Positions 36,204-49,600 are shown, counted from the first letter of the stretch. The stretch is 64,000 bases of DNA from Trichostrongylus colubriformis (GCA_963978905.1 OZ022261.1:17841582-17905581); one strand, 5' to 3'. Translations and numbers: made by a program. The notes: a model not told the origin generated them from the sequence alone.

Positions 36204-38717
36204 CCACACTCGTTAATTGAGCGCATTGAGGCAGGCGATGTACTCAACCCCTCCTTTTTTTGGTTCCCGAATACCCTTCGTTCTGAAGTTTGTGTCACTA
36301 CCATTGAAAACAGAGGCAAGATCGGGACATGGGAAATGACATTCTGCTCATAGGCGAGCAGCAAGAAGTCAGTGGTTCTCCAAAACCAAGTGACATTCCT
36401 TGGGAAGCTGATCATGAAGGAGTTCTTCACGAAACGCCTTCAGATGAGGGCGAAAGCGCTGAACTAGGCCAGGCTGCTGGATTATCAATTTCGTTGAATG
36501 GTGATCAGGGTACACCGGGTGTCGAGGATTCCTCAACAGGGGAGGGGCATATTTGACCGGACAGGAAGGGAATCCCACCCGCAGAGGTCAGCGAATAGCA
36601 CTAGAATCTAAACTTTCAATAAGCAGATAAGAAGCGAAGGGCATTTCACAGCGAACCCATGTGAGGATATGTAAAATAAAAACGTTTTGCTCAAGGTAAG
36701 GATACGTAGCAACAAAACACATTGCAAGTATACATTACGGCAACAGTCATATTGTAGAGGTCAAAAAAAGGGGGTCTACTGAGGCAGCTTTCTTCCTCGA
36801 CATCTGAGAGTGTCCTGATATGTACTGCAGTCTGAGGAAGTCTGATACGCCGGGAACAAAGAAAACATTTCCAAAGGCATTTGTGTGATGCTGATGGGTG
36901 TGAGATTTTACGGTGAAGATTTGGAACGGGCTTCTTTCAATGTTGAGAATACAAAAACGTTTGCGCAGAGACGGTAAGGGTCAAATAAAACACGGTGGCT
37001 GTGATTAGGCGCCAGTACGAAGGAATATCAAGAATTGGAATAGAAGCACTTGTTAAGACTGAAACACAGCATGCAAAAATTCCAGGCTTATCGCGTTCTA
37101 CGGTAAACCGGCAGGGACCGGCTAACCGTAGAGCGCGATCACCACGTCTGGGCCATTTCTGCTGATGCTGCGTACAGTGTCAAGCAGGTTGGTACTTGAG
37201 TGCCCTGCTTATGTGTCATCCAAGGCAGGGTCAAGCGTGGCGTCAAGGAAAATTGTCAAAAAATGCGAAATACGGCCCCCAGCCCTTCTTCAATTTCCCC
37301 TATTTCCGTGGTTTTTACCCAGCCGATGCGACTCACCGAAAAGTTAAGAGTCTGAGCTAAAAAAAAAACAATGAGGCCAAACTCTCAGCAATTTAGGTGA
37401 AGTAGGAACCTAACGAAACTCAGTAAGTAAATTCTAGAACAGAAGCGTCTAAGAGAAATAGTAACCTAACAAAATGCAATGCTTATATGCCGAATCGAAA
37501 GCGTCGCCGACCATGGGCAATGAGCTCGTTCTCTGATGACAATGGGGAAGGCTCAAAAGAAGGATGAAAAACAGTGACAGAATAATAAGAAACAAAACAG
37601 GAGCCATGTAATGCTTCCGCTGTGATCGTCGCGTCGCTATTGCGGTAGCGACTCGTCGATCAGATGGGGCGTGGTAACTTCGCCATACTAAATTTGGACA
37701 ATTTTTTGAATACTTGAAACGTTATCTAGACTTCATCTGTCAAATTACTGTGAACCGTTTCCTTAATAAACTCTGCCACTGATGCCAATTTGCTGGCAGC
37801 TCAGACTTCCTGATGTGCGTAGTTCTATATATGGAAATACAATCGAGGAAAGTTTGGGAAAATTTCAGGGTGTTTCACTTCAAATGATCGTAGCTTCCTA
37901 CATACTTGACTATATGGGTGCATCTTGATGCCCGAAGTTTTCGAGGTTGCCGCTCTCCATTGGCTACTTGAGCTATACTATATCTCCGAAATGAAAGAAG
38001 TTTATTGAAGAAAACCAGTCTAGGAAATTTTTTTTATCGAAGTAGCGGGGTCTTCCCACGAATTTTTGAAAAAAAATGATTCGCTGTGTCTGAAATGCCT
38101 CCAGTACACATCCTTTGCTCTCGATCTAATGTGATAGCAACTGGCGTTAGCCGCCGGTGCGGGATGCGACACGCATGAGGATTTCATCTATACTGTTGGT
38201 GATACAAACTATTAGCCGGTCGTACAGTGGCCCATTAGTATCAGTTTACGTCCCTGTAATCGTATTAATATATGAAAGGAACCCATATCAGCCATTTTTT
38301 CCTTTTCATCCCATAGTTTCTTGAGTATTATCCACGCTCGTACTCGTTGATAGATACCACTTCCCACAACTAATAGGTGAATTTCGGAAGTTTCTCTGTA
38401 CGTGGATTCGGGCGGACCAACGAAAGGGCTATTGGCGTCGATCGGCTTCGTTGTGGATTGCGCCATGCATGAGGTTTCCATCGACGATCCATCAGGTTGA
38501 AGGGTACACAATTTCCGTGGTCGTCATGGAATTGTGCACTGTGAACAAGGTACCAAGTCCAAAATTCGCACTACAATATAAGTTATGAGCGTTCCGTTGC
38601 GGAAGCTTGACACCTTGTTCACAATCCACAATTCCAAAAAGTTCAAGGGGTCAGCCTAGCCTCTCACTCTGTCTATCTTCTCGGTTGTCCATGCACTCTA
38701 CTCTCTACAATATCGTC
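36204..38717. other. Intergenic, nothing recognised
   Basis: No ORF pair or splice pattern supports a gene, and no repeat with clear ends was seen. A short palindrome occurs near 37090-37135 (CTACGGTAAACCGGC facing CGGCTAACCGTAG). Confidence 0.4.
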
Positions 38718-39183
38718 TTAAAGACACCGTAAGGGAGTAATTTTGGCTTACGGTAGAACAGACGTAGTGTGGACGAGTTCAAGTGACCGCCATAGCACAA
38801 ACTCGCCAATTCGACGCCTTGGCATGGTGCCAAGAGAAGATGTTTCCATTATAAAGTTGTTCATTCCTTTTACCTTCTCCTTTGTTCTTTCTTATATTGT
38901 TTCTAGATGTACTTACATGAATGTTAATGTAGTTGGGAATGGCCACTCCACTGCGCTGGGAGTCAGGTGCTACAACTAAAGTTGGCCCGCGGCCGTCTCC
39001 TACAGCGGACAACTCGGAACGCCAGTGCGATGATGCGAATGAGGCGCGAATACACACCGCAGCGATGCACTTTTGAGTTCGGGTTTTTTCACCGATTATC
39101 GCTTCTAACCTTCTGCGTTCGTTACGAAATGCTCATTTCTTTGTATGTTTCTCTTGTTTCGGACCCCCTTCCGGTTCCTTTAA
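38718..39183. mobile_element. TTAA-flanked miniature element, copy A
   Basis: Bounded by TTAA at 38718-38721 and 39180-39183. The ends are inverted: AGACACCGTAAGGG on the left and CCCCTTCCGGTTCC on the right. The interior (GGCTTACGGTAGAACAGACG, ACGCCTTGGCATGGT, GGTGCTACAACTAA, CCGGTTCC) is repeated at 50584-51047. A TTAA target is characteristic of piggyBac-type transposons (family knowledge). No transposase, so non-autonomous. Confidence 0.75.
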
Positions 39184-40527
39184 GCACTTATCTCAAAAAT
39201 TTGTGCCTTACCTTGACTCCTATTTGTGGGGTGCTGCTTTCTGTTCCTCCGAGTTTTCAATTGGAGATTAATTCAAATATTAGTTTTGGATTTCAACCTA
39301 ACCAGTCAGTTCTATTACCTCTCCTCTTTACATTTTGAACTATCAGCCTGTGAAATTTCGTTGATCACTGCCTACCTCAACGATCACGACCCAGCGGACC
39401 GAGTACGACCCACTTGTCAAGGATTCCTCGACGGAGGGTTGACCCTCCGTCGAGGGAGATCCAAGGCACACTTTTACCCACCTCTTCGCTACGGAGCAGC
39501 ATTTTGCCAATTTGGTTTTCATATTCGTGATCAGCGTTTGAGACCATATCGATAGACCTAGGCCTCATTCCAAAGTTCCGTGGAAAGCTGGATTCCTTCC
39601 CCTGCTAGCCCCAGACGAAAACAACATGAAATCTCTAAGGATGCATTGTCAGCTTAGTAACTAGGTAAGGGCTTGGCTTCTCATTTCATTTGCTTGCACC
39701 CCAATAGGTAAAATTTTTAATGCGTTTGACACAATCTTCTCTAGTACTTTTCCTTAGACATATCTAGGGATGTAATCTGCACTTATACAATCCTCCCCAT
39801 AATCCTCTCTGAAAACACGTGGCTCTTCCTAACCATTTACACATTTTGCGAGAGGAGTTTCGATTCTTTGGCGAGGATGGTGAGGTCAGCGCGCGTAGTG
39901 GATGGCCGCTGCAAGAGAAGTCTGAAACTGTTCCACGGCTTCCGAAGCATCGAATAGCGTCTTGCTTTTCTTCTTTTTACTGACTATAAGGTTCTAGCTT
40001 GCACCCATGACAGCTTTTGATTGATCAATTTGAAATCACTCTTCGAAGCACGATCCCGTAGTACCCACATTGGTCAAAGTTTTTGAACGCGCCTTTATTG
40101 ACTTCCTTGTCGCTACGTTGCGTTGCTGTGACAACAGCTGTAGGAGGATAATCCCCTGATTTTTGAAGAAAATCCCCAGGTACCAGTGATGGGACTTGGT
40201 AATCGACTGTCGTATGCTACGCGACCTCGTGGGCTGATGATGAATAGCCCGTATTCCCATTTTAAAAGGCCTCGAAGACAGCATTAGGGGGTCATTAGGG
40301 GGCATTAGGGGGGTCGAATTTCCGCTTCGCGGCGGTGCACTCGCGGCGCCACCAGGGATCGCCTTATCGATTGCCCCTGGGAGCCGGTCGAGCGTCACTG
40401 CGTCACGTCTGCGCTTCCACTCATGCCACACGGCCTCTGCTGCCATGATCTGCCACTGGCACTCGCACCCGCCGCGCCGCTCGTCGCGCACGGCTGCGCG
40501 GAAATTTGACCTCGTGACTCCCACCCC
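39184..40527. other. Intergenic; short GGGG-rich tandem and unassigned repeats
   Basis: Near 39420-39450, CCTCGACGGAGGG and CCCTCCGTCGAGG form a perfect 13-bp hairpin. At 40280-40314, CATTAGGGG occurs three times with a period of about 11. It is followed by GTCGAATTTCCGCTTCGCGG, related to the ends of the 43048 and 60801 elements. No gene seen. Confidence 0.45.
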
Positions 40528-41035
40528 ATTAGGGGTAATGTGGTTACTGAGAAATCCCTGAAAGAAGTCATTCACATGGAAACTATAGGGGTAAGAAGTC
40601 TATCTGTCCCGGCGGAAAAGCGCGCCTCCGAGCTGTAGAAACGGCACAACGGGTAGGAGCTGCCACCTTTCGATGATCGACCCCGCCTCCTAGCGACGTG
40701 ATTCGTGGTCGGCTATGATGAGAGCGGCCAAGGATATGTGGGGAGATCGAAGGATCCCGGGGCGCTTTCTCAGTTTTAGCATGAGCTCACTCCAGTAATA
40801 GATGCTGTCGCATTTCCAAACATTCCCTTGTGCGATGGGAGTCTCTTTCGCACTACCCGTCTCTTGATGGAAAGGTCGTCAGCGCCTAGAGCCAGCGGTG
40901 GGAGGGGGCTCCTATTTCTCAGGTTTTTGGCCATTTCCATCCGTTTTTTCTTCACTGTCTTGTTACTAAACATCTCGACTTTCCCATTCACTACTTCTTT
41001 TACTCCTCGTCCAGATTTTTCCTAATGCTTCCCTC
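40528..41035. mobile_element. Miniature element, inverted relative of 59258-59811
   Basis: Reads in the opposite orientation to the element at 59258-59811 and shares, in order, ATTAGGGGTAATGTGG, GAGAAATCCCT, CCTCCGAGCTGTAGAAACG, TTTCCATCCGTTTTTTCT, ACTGTC, TTGTTACTA and CATCTCGACTTTC. The ends are degraded and no intact TTAA is visible. Non-coding. Confidence 0.65.
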
Positions 41036-42079
41036 AAGGATGTGAAAGGTGAATTTACAGCAGCATACCGCTTGACAGTAATCCACTCCCCTATGAAATT
41101 TTAACAATGTTGCAGCACGGGGCAGAGATAAGAAAAATTCTGTTTGACCCATTTCAACAGAGGGCATCAAGACACCTGAGGCGGGCCACCGCGCCACGTA
41201 ATTTGCATAGTCGTGAGCGACAAGTTTTGCCTCTTTCTGGAGCAAACAGCAGTGGTTTGTTGAAGTTATAAGTATGTTACTTTCCTGGGGCATGCTCACT
41301 CAAGCCGTTCTTCGGATGTGTTACCTCTCGTCCGTAACCCCAGATCATCATCGCGTTAGCTCCAACGACTTCTCTAGGAAAATGCGATCGATGTACTATG
41401 TCTTCTTGCACGCAACATTCACATGACGGCGTAAATGCCCTCCTTTTTCGTAGTTCTCAGCTTCTGTGAGTTTTGCTTCCCGGTGACTCCCATTTTTGGC
41501 CGGAATTCTAAAACAGCTACCATAATGAACATAGTTGATGTTTGGTAACAAACTATCACTCTGTTCAAAGTGTCGGAGTGTAATACAAAAGATTACAATG
41601 CGCAATGCAAAAACTCGAATAAATCAGTTGATCGGACTACATTGCCCAACCGGAAGATTCAATACTTCAGAATGCCTCACCCACTCCCCCAGGCTTGAGC
41701 AAAAACCACTTCTCCCTGTTCATGAAGGACTCCATTTTCTGTGACGCGGCAGAGGAGCGAAGCAGTTTTACCGCCTCTAGCGTCGTATAAGCTGTATTTG
41801 GTGTGACTCGGTGGTTGCTTCACAATGCGAGCAACTTACCATGGCCCTTTATGACGCATATCTAGCTAGGAAAGGGAAAAAACTCAGAGACGCGGCTGAA
41901 AATTGCTTTGCACCCCTTTTTTATTCACTGATGAGGTGTGCTCTTTGAGGCGACATAGTTGACTGATTGGTTTTCCCTGTTGATTTTCTATTGCGACGAA
42001 TAAGTATTCATAACTGAATTCATACCAACGTTCATATAAGGGTCTGGATGAGATTTGAATATCAGTACAAATGCATATA
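41036..42079. other. Intergenic, nothing recognised
   Basis: Short ORFs only, with no splice-site support or repeats found. Confidence 0.4.
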
Positions 42080-42749
42080 TTAGGTAGTCTAAAAAGTCTT
42101 TCGTATTTTTAAATACCGCTTTTTCCCTCAAAACTGCTTTCCACCAAATTTCTTCTGTACATATATATGTAGTACAAGTCCACATGCATCTATAGGTATT
42201 GTTGTCTTCCATCTCCCGGGTAACCCTTTTCGGCAAAATAAAAATATCAAAAGTCACCTCATTTTCAATTCCAATTTTTTTTTCTTTGAATGGCGTTAGA
42301 CAGTGAAAGGAAAAGGCGATAATCCCATGGAGCAAGATTAGGGCTATAAGGCAGCAATTTTTATCCAAGCTCGAGAATTTTTAAAAAAAAAATTTAAAAA
42401 TTTTTTTACCAGTATTGAAAAAAAGACTCGCCAAAAAATTCTCGAGTCTGGATAAAAAGTGCTGCCCCATCCACCTTATAGCCCTGATCTTGCTCCATCG
42501 GATTATCACCTTTTCCTTTCCCTGTCTCACGCCATTCAAAGAAAACATTTTTATAATTCTTGTATTGAAAATGAGGTTGACCGTTGTTTATTTTGCCGAA
42601 AAGGGTTATCCGGGAGATGGAAGACAATAATACCTATAGATGCGTGTGGACTTGTACTACATGTGTATGAACAGAAGAGGTTGCTGGAAAGCAGTTTGGA
42701 GGGAAAAAGCGGTATTTGAAAATACGAAAAAACTCTTTAGACTACCGAA
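42080..42749. mobile_element. Head-to-head palindrome of two mariner 3' ends
   Basis: The right arm encodes, on the plus strand, the end of a mariner transposase: HPPYSPDLAPSDYHLFLSLS contains the third catalytic Asp region (SPDLAPSDYHLF). The left arm carries the same sequence on the minus strand with more decay. The outer ends are mariner-like inverted repeats (TTAGGTAGTCTAAA on the left, TTTAGACTACCGAA on the right) and the preceding TA fits a TA target. Arms of about 300 bp meet at an A/T-rich centre (42370-42430). The first two thirds of the transposase are missing from both arms. Confidence 0.8.
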
Positions 42750-43047
42750 TATAAGAGAGTAACCACGTGGCAGCTGCAGTTGTCAACAACTTGCCTCGAA
42801 AGCCCATTTATTAGCCCCAGGATCTTTACAGGTTCCACACTATAAGTTTTTGCACGTAGTGTTCTGCAATCAAAACCATTACATGATCAAATGAACAAGC
42901 AATGTTCATTTTTCTAGTACGACTCGGGTATTCAGTCAATATGTGCCAAGTTTTTGTACGTAGCTCAACCACAATTCTCATTCAGCAGCTTACTTGCGCT
43001 ACTTGCAGAATACAGGAAATCATTTTATACTCTCAAAAGCACTGCGA

Positions 43048-43251
43048 GTGGGGGTCGATTGATCGAATTTTCGCGCGGCCGCCCTCGGCGAGCGTCGAGG
43101 CGAGTGCGAGTTGTTTGTAGTTTGATCCGTACCACAACATATAAGAAATTCCGAAGCATACTGAACGGAATTCCAACCGATTGCAGCAGGTCGTCTGACG
43201 GTGCCGCGAAGGCGACGCCGCGAAGCGAAAATTCGACCAATCGACCCCCAC
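43048..43251. mobile_element. MITE, GTCGAATTTTCGC family, copy 1
   Basis: 204 bp with inverted ends: GTGGGGGTCGATTGATCGAA on the left and its near-complement TTCGACCAATCGACCCCCAC on the right, both continuing into TTTTCGC plus a GC-rich interior. Related ends occur at 60801-61107 and near 40314. Non-coding. Confidence 0.7.
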
Positions 43252-46200
43252 CCAAGCGATGCCGGCCCAGAGTGACGCGAAGGCCATTTGCGGGAGTGAC
43301 TGCATGTCTCTTCTTTTCCGCTTGCGTTGCCTGCGTCTCTGCACATCCCCCGTGCCACTATGCCTCGTTGCCTGTGAAAGCCGACAGCCCAGCCTGCGCA
43401 AAGTATGAACGCGGCCTTACAGATCGCATTGCCGAAAGATGCGCCACTGATTTCTTGACATTCAATATAGGCGTACAACAGTAGAACGGGATAGTTTGGA
43501 GATTATAGGGTCTATAACCAGGATCACGCAAGGGTTGAAAATCCTCAAGGGATCGTATTTTGGGTTGGGAAACGGAGTCGTACATGGGGAGAGAATTCCT
43601 CCAAGAATTCCTAACAGTCTTCCTGTTTTTTGATGGTTTTTGATTCAATCATGTCAATCAGTACTCATACTTTGAACTAGGTAGCAATGTTATGACTATG
43701 GATTATTGATCGACGTTGTGGTTGAGCAGGAGCCACAACTTTAATGTGAACATCGGTTGTGGGAGGGGGTCGTATTAATGGGGTAGGTATGGTGATCGTG
43801 TTTCCCGGCATTCAATTTCCCTGAATCCACTGCTTGACCGTGTTCATAACTCAATTGCGCATATGTGTGATCGAATCGGCGCCGACCAAGTTAAGCCTAT
43901 AGAGAAACTCACAAGATAGAAATAATGGTTTGAATACCGGCAAGTCGTTGTCTTCATAAAGATTGCCCCACGATTTCAACCTCAAAGGAACTCGAAAGGA
44001 CAAGAAAAATGCGATGGTTCGGTGCATAGCAACTCCTGAGGCTCGATGTTGTACAGTTTTTGGCGCACCTCGTCCCGACGCCCGGGCTGTTTCGGAACAA
44101 ATCATAGCATTTGGTATCTAAACACCGAACATTTTAACGCACACCCCGCCCACAGTGGGGGGAGGGGAAGTCTGACAAAGTCCATGTGCACCCTGTACAT
44201 CTCCTACCATGCCTTACCCAACCCACACTTGAGCCGACCTTTCCCGCTAATTTCTGAGGTTATGTCGAGTTTCGGGTGGACACACAGACAAACGGACAAA
44301 CCAAACCCCTGGTTTATATATAAGGCATGATATTTCCTACGTTTAAACATCTGCATAGAAGAGCATTGCAGCTCCCTTGAAGAGCACTTCGGGCAAGCGT
44401 GCTAAGGAAAGCCATAAGCTTAGAACACCGGTTCGAAATCTCTACTTTCAAGAAAAAACCACATAGATCAGTGCTTGACAATTGAACAATCTTTTACGGG
44501 AATGCGAACAGAGAACAAGCCGCTGACTGCGCTCGCCGCGTTCCGCGACAAGTTGTTCTCAAGCGTACGACGGATTACAGGGCCTGATGCGTTGGAAACG
44601 TAGTATTTCCCAATCCTCACTATCGTAAGTATCGCTAGCGCCGCCCCTTCACTACTAAAATTACAATAAGACAAATGGTACTGGTGGCAACAGGGTGCTA
44701 TGTCGCAAAAACGTCCATTAGGGAAGCAACCGGACGGTCTTTCTGGTCATCCCCCCTATTGTACCGAAGTGACTCACATGGCAATACTACAGCGGTGCAA
44801 AACTTCAGGAACGAATTTAGGAGCAAACAAGAACAAGGATTGGCCTCCTGACAACTTCTGATATGTATCGCGCCCAGGGTCAAGCCTGCCGTCGAGGAAA
44901 ATTCTCGAGCACGAGAAAAATACATCCCCATCCTCGACCCTGTGCGACGACCTTCCTCCGGTCGACGACCCCGAAACTGTTGCCGTAGGGCTGTCTGCCC
45001 ATACGTCGGCCATTGACTAGAAATTTTCTCCTGAAGGAGCGGACCGACGAGGACTACTCGGTAAAAATTCTGAAAAAGCGACTACCCTCCAATTCCGAAC
45101 ACGACCCGATCCCCACCTTCAAACCCAATATACGACCCCCATCACGGAATACTCGACGGAGCCCTGAGCGTAACCCCACCCATTTTAACAGTCGAAATTA
45201 TTCCGGTGCGAAATTGATTAACATGAGTAGATTCAACTATATACCTAATAGTCCATGAAATCTTCACACGAAAAAAATCATCATCTTATTAGGACATTCA
45301 GGAAACAACAACAACAAAGTTTTGTTGGAATATAATCAATACATTTATCTTCACAGTAACAGCGTTTCCAGAGATAGAGTATACATGCGTGCAAGACACA
45401 CACACCTCTCCATTCACCCATATCAAAACAAGACTTGAATAACTTGGTACTTTCTCCAATAAAATTATTACTATACAATGAAACGGTCAATCATACGACC
45501 TTCATCATCAATGAGCTTCTGTGTGATGTTGAGACAAAACAATACGACACTGTAGTAAGCAAATGAAACGGACCAATTGAACGACATGAATCATGATGAT
45601 GAAGATGGGTGAAAAAAAAACTAGAGTACAAATCAAGCTAGCGAGGCGAGTAATGAGCATCAAGCGCTCCGTAACATTCAGAAAAATGGTCTTTGATAAA
45701 AAAAATACCTGCATTTCAGAAGGTCTAACTGAGTTACAATATATAGATGAAAAGTGATGCCCATTCAATGATGCACAGTACCCTCGATGCCCCTGTCGCA
45801 TCTTTGAGACGTGCATAATACGTGGCAAACAAACGCGGTAGCAAAGCAGCTAGCTCGAAAGGAAAGATCACTAAATTCGTTGGAAACAGGGTCCTCTGAA
45901 CCAGAGAGCCTATATACATGCAAGCAGACATGGCCGCTCCGCGATCGCCTGCTTTATTGTTAACACGTCTCACAGCGCAGATGTAATAATGGTCGGTGCA
46001 GACTGCACATAATATCTTTAAATGAAAGAGGAATCTAAAATTGAGCAGAATTATATCTTGCATATTTTAAACCTTACAGCTGCGAGTATCACATTTGGAG
46101 AAGCTTCATGATCTTGCACGATAGAACGCTACGAAATGCCACCATCAACAAGTCGCGCTACTTCATACTCACACAAAATAAAAAACGAATCGTTATGAGG

Positions 46201-46367
46201 AAGTGGTAAACAAAATAATGTCATCACATTATGCTAGCAACGACCTCTACTTGAGATCAATGAGTAACAATAACTCTATTGGAAATAAAAACATGACCAG
46301 AAACGAGGTGCGAAGTCAATTTAAAAAAGGCTATATGAAGAACAGACATATGGGACATAAATAAGTT
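43252..46367. other. Region 3' of taf-3; no confident gene
   Basis: Minus-strand frames at 46063-45734 and 45828-45508 contain hydrophobic stretches (TNLVIFPFELAALLPRLFAT; LASLICTLVFFSPIFIIMIH). They could be joined by a 72-base intron, but they lie within 850 bases of the taf-3 stop and may be 3' UTR. The rest shows no genes. GC-rich sequence at 43260-43440 resembles 59040-59257. Confidence 0.35.
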
Positions 46368-46694
46368 CTAAGGCAGCTTCTTTCGTTTTCGGACTGATCC
46401 CTCCAACTTGCTTCCAGGACGTTTACCTGATTTTTCACTCTGCTTTTTAGAAGCGCATTTTTGACAAAACCACGGAACATCATCAGGAGGTGCAACAATT
46501 AGGCCGACGCAATGCCTGCAAAGATACCTTGGACTCATTAGCAAACTTATAGGTCCGAACACTCGCTAAGACTCAACAGCTGATTAATTCAGACAATGAA
46601 GGACTCACCAGTGAAACCAGTTATCACACATATCGCAACAAACCATAGTGGCACCCTCAGTCCAAGCAACGGAACACGAAGGGCAAATCCAAAC
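46368..46694 (-). other. taf-3: taf-3 PHD-finger exons
   Basis: The last two exons encode the whole PHD finger and basic C-terminus. The zinc ligands run CPSC, CDMC, HWHC and CQKC. Tyr/Trp/Met positions used by animal TAF3 to bind trimethyl-lysine appear kept (Trp in VWIC, Met in ATMVCC, acidic EG before it). The split falls inside the codon for the Trp after FH, with CTTTGCAG as acceptor. Confidence 0.9.
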
Positions 46695-49600
46695 CTGAAA
46701 ATTTGCTCTGAGATTATGCTTTCTACATCAAAGAATTAGTTTAAGCAATGAAAGAAAAAATACGAACAACATCTGAGCTATCATCATCCCCTTCCTCCGA
46801 GTTGTCGTCAGGAACCGGAGCTACCACTTCTACCTGAAATTACGAACCCATCATCGGAGAGCTGATTAGGATACGGACAAAAAGTAGGAAGCTATTACAG
46901 CTAGGCGAAATACTTTCGCAGTCGTCTGAGCTTCTTGAGATCGTAGCCGAAATCTTCATCCCGTACAACCTGCACCTTACAAGGCATAGACCCCAGGTCG
47001 AAGTGGTCATTCAGAATGAGATACATATGATCCGACATATTTTCGGACGCTGATCTCGAATCTGTATTCGAAATTTGCAGAACGATTCTCGAAGTTCAGA
47101 GGTTTTTAAAAAAAACAGTGCTATTTTATGGTAGGTTTGGAAGCCCATAGCACGCGTGCCAGACGTTCTTGCGTAAAACCGAAACGATTCTCGTGTCAGG
47201 GAGCCAAACTACCCCAAGGGACAAGTTTGGGAGCCAAACTACCCCAAGGGACAAGTTTTTAGCCAATTCGAAAATTTGGCCAAATTTCGGAAAATTCATG
47301 GGCTATTGGGTGGCAGCACATTGAACAAAGGAGAAGTCGTTGACCCTTGACTGGGAAATGCTCCTATTTGACGCTTGTTTCGTACATTTAGTGGGCAAGT
47401 GTAAAAGGTGTGTGTAGGCTGCCTTGTTCAGGTTGAAGGGTTTTTCGCAGAAGAAAATTCAAAAACTCCACTTTATCCCCTGGTCACCCCCGATTTTCCG
47501 AAGTTGGACCAAAAACTGGATTTGGCTGAAAATTTGCACAGGGGGTAATTTGACCTCCTGTGCGCGAATATTATATTCTTTTTACGCAACAACGCCTAAT
47601 TCTGCGGTACGGGAATCTCTTCGACTCGGTATCCTTCCCTTGTGAGTTGTTAGTAGTTATAAATAAAGTGGAGGAGTAAATGATGGGTGCGAGAGGTACC
47701 AGTACAAGGAAACGTCCAGAAGTGAAAGAAAAGCAGTTACTGACAATGAAACATAAAATGCAAAAAAAAAACCCGCACCTACGAGGAGCAAACCCATGCC
47801 TCTGTCCTGCAGATCCGGAACACTACCAATGAGCTTCTGCGGCCGTTACCAACCCCCCAACGGCCGCGCTTATGACATAGTGCCTCGCACATGAGATCCA
47901 ACGTGTAACCGTTCATTCAAAAAAAAAAACCTCCATAACTCCGCTCATAGAATCGTTCTGCAAATTTCGAATACGGATTCGAGATCAGCGTCCGAAAATA
48001 CGTCGGACCATACGTCTCCCATTCCGAATGGCCACTTCGACCTGGGGTCCATCCCTTGTTAGATGGGAGAGGGATTTCCCTCGCCTCCCTTGAACTCAGG
48101 CGGGTAATGTCGGTCTCCTGGACCAGAAGTGTTTCTTAATAGCTGATGCCTCGACGTAGAAACGCAGCGAACAAAACAGTGCCTCTCCTCCTCTCTACCA
48201 ACCCAATCCAGTAGCACCGAAAGTACTGAGAAGCCATGTGTTATCCAAGACTATAACATTGAAGAATCACCTGATTCTTCTTCTCTTCTTTGCTGCGCCG
48301 TTTTTCTTTATTCTTCTTCACTTTTTTCTTTTCTGAAACAGCAAAAAGAAATGCAGGTACAAGTAAACGGCAATATAGTGCACAAAGTATAAACTGGAGG
48401 TAAAGACTTGTCACGCGAGTTCCCCTCGTTTTCTTGTTCTCTGTTTTTCATATTGTTCCCTTCATCTTTCGACAAAACTTATATGTTCTGTTTCTGCTCT
48501 ACACAGCGATTCTTTTTGTTTGGAAATGAAGTAAGCAAAAGGCAAAAATTCGCACTCTCGACACTTCATTTTCATCGTCTGCCATCGAGATCAAAAAGAA
48601 ATTATGCGCATAAGTTTTTGATAGCTTTTTCAGCTCTACAGAATGCCACCGCCTTTTATTCAAATCGCTCGATTTTTTGCTTTTTCAAGACTTACAAATC
48701 ACTCAGCAAGCGTGTGCACTTCCGGTATCTTCTCTTCCTCGCCTATCATCCTTTTCACAGATAGTGGCATTTGGTTGGCTCCAGGAATCCCTTTTTTTTT
48801 AAGAAGGCTTCATACTGCACAGGAATAGGTGGAACCAAACTGTGTGCACTGACCATGCCACTTTTAGTGGAACAGAAAATGTTGTGCACCATGGTTATTG
48901 ATGGCAGTGCATAGCGAGCTTATAGATTTCATCGTGCTCCATTCTTTCCACAAGTTGGGTCTAAGTCAAGCGCTGTCATACCGAGTTCCTACTGAGTACC
49001 CCATTTCTAAGCCTCAGGAATATCAAACTGTGAAGGTATTCAAAAGACTAGTGGTATAACTCTGTAGAGCAAAAAAAGCTCTATCGAATGCACATATGAA
49101 TATTCTCTTCAAACTAAAGTTGAAATATAGAACTACACCGCACCTGCTTTGACAAACGCCATCACTGGTGGAGGTAACTGTGTTTCCTTTTCACGTCGTT
49201 GTTTTTCCCGGTCTTTATCTCGTTGTTCTTTCTCTCGCTGTTCTTTTTCTTTTTGCTCGGCCATTTCTCGTTCTCGTTCTTTTTCTTTCTCCCTTTCTCG
49301 TTCCCGCTCCCGTTCTCGTTCCCGCTCACGTTCACGTTCACGTTCCCGTTCACGCTCGCACTCGCGCTCACGTTCCCGCTGCAGTTGGATTTCTCGCTCC
49401 AACTCTCGTCGCCTTTTTTCTTCATTTTCGCGTTGTCTACGTTCCTCCTTTTCCCGCTTCCTCTCGTCTTCTTCTTTCTTCTTTTTCTTTCTTTCTTCTT
49501 TAGGGAGTTTGCCCGCGAAGCTCGAAAACGCAGGAGCCGGTGCCTTGAGCTGAAAAAGTACTCGTACTGCTTCATCTAGACCTCGTTAGCTTGTTTAAGT

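Noticed and set aside
40280..40314. Telomere-like TTAGGG array
   Set aside because: Only three CATTAGGGG units with uneven spacing; nematode telomeres are TTAGGC and this matches MITE termini.
42415..42719. Active mariner transposase gene
   Set aside because: Only the C-terminal third is present, in a palindrome, with frame breaks.
43020..43484. Overlapping long ORFs on both strands
   Set aside because: GC-rich MITE and flank lacking stop codons by composition; no splice signals or motifs.
45508..46063. Hydrophobic minus-strand frames as a separate membrane-protein gene
   Set aside because: Very AT-rich, within reach of the taf-3 3' UTR, no ATG-led complete model; kept only as a note.
49149..49553. 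Plus-strand Ser-Arg repeat ORF resembling an SR splicing factor
   Set aside because: It is the exact complement of the Arg/Glu-rich taf-3 exon 20, whose splice sites and phase fit on the minus strand.
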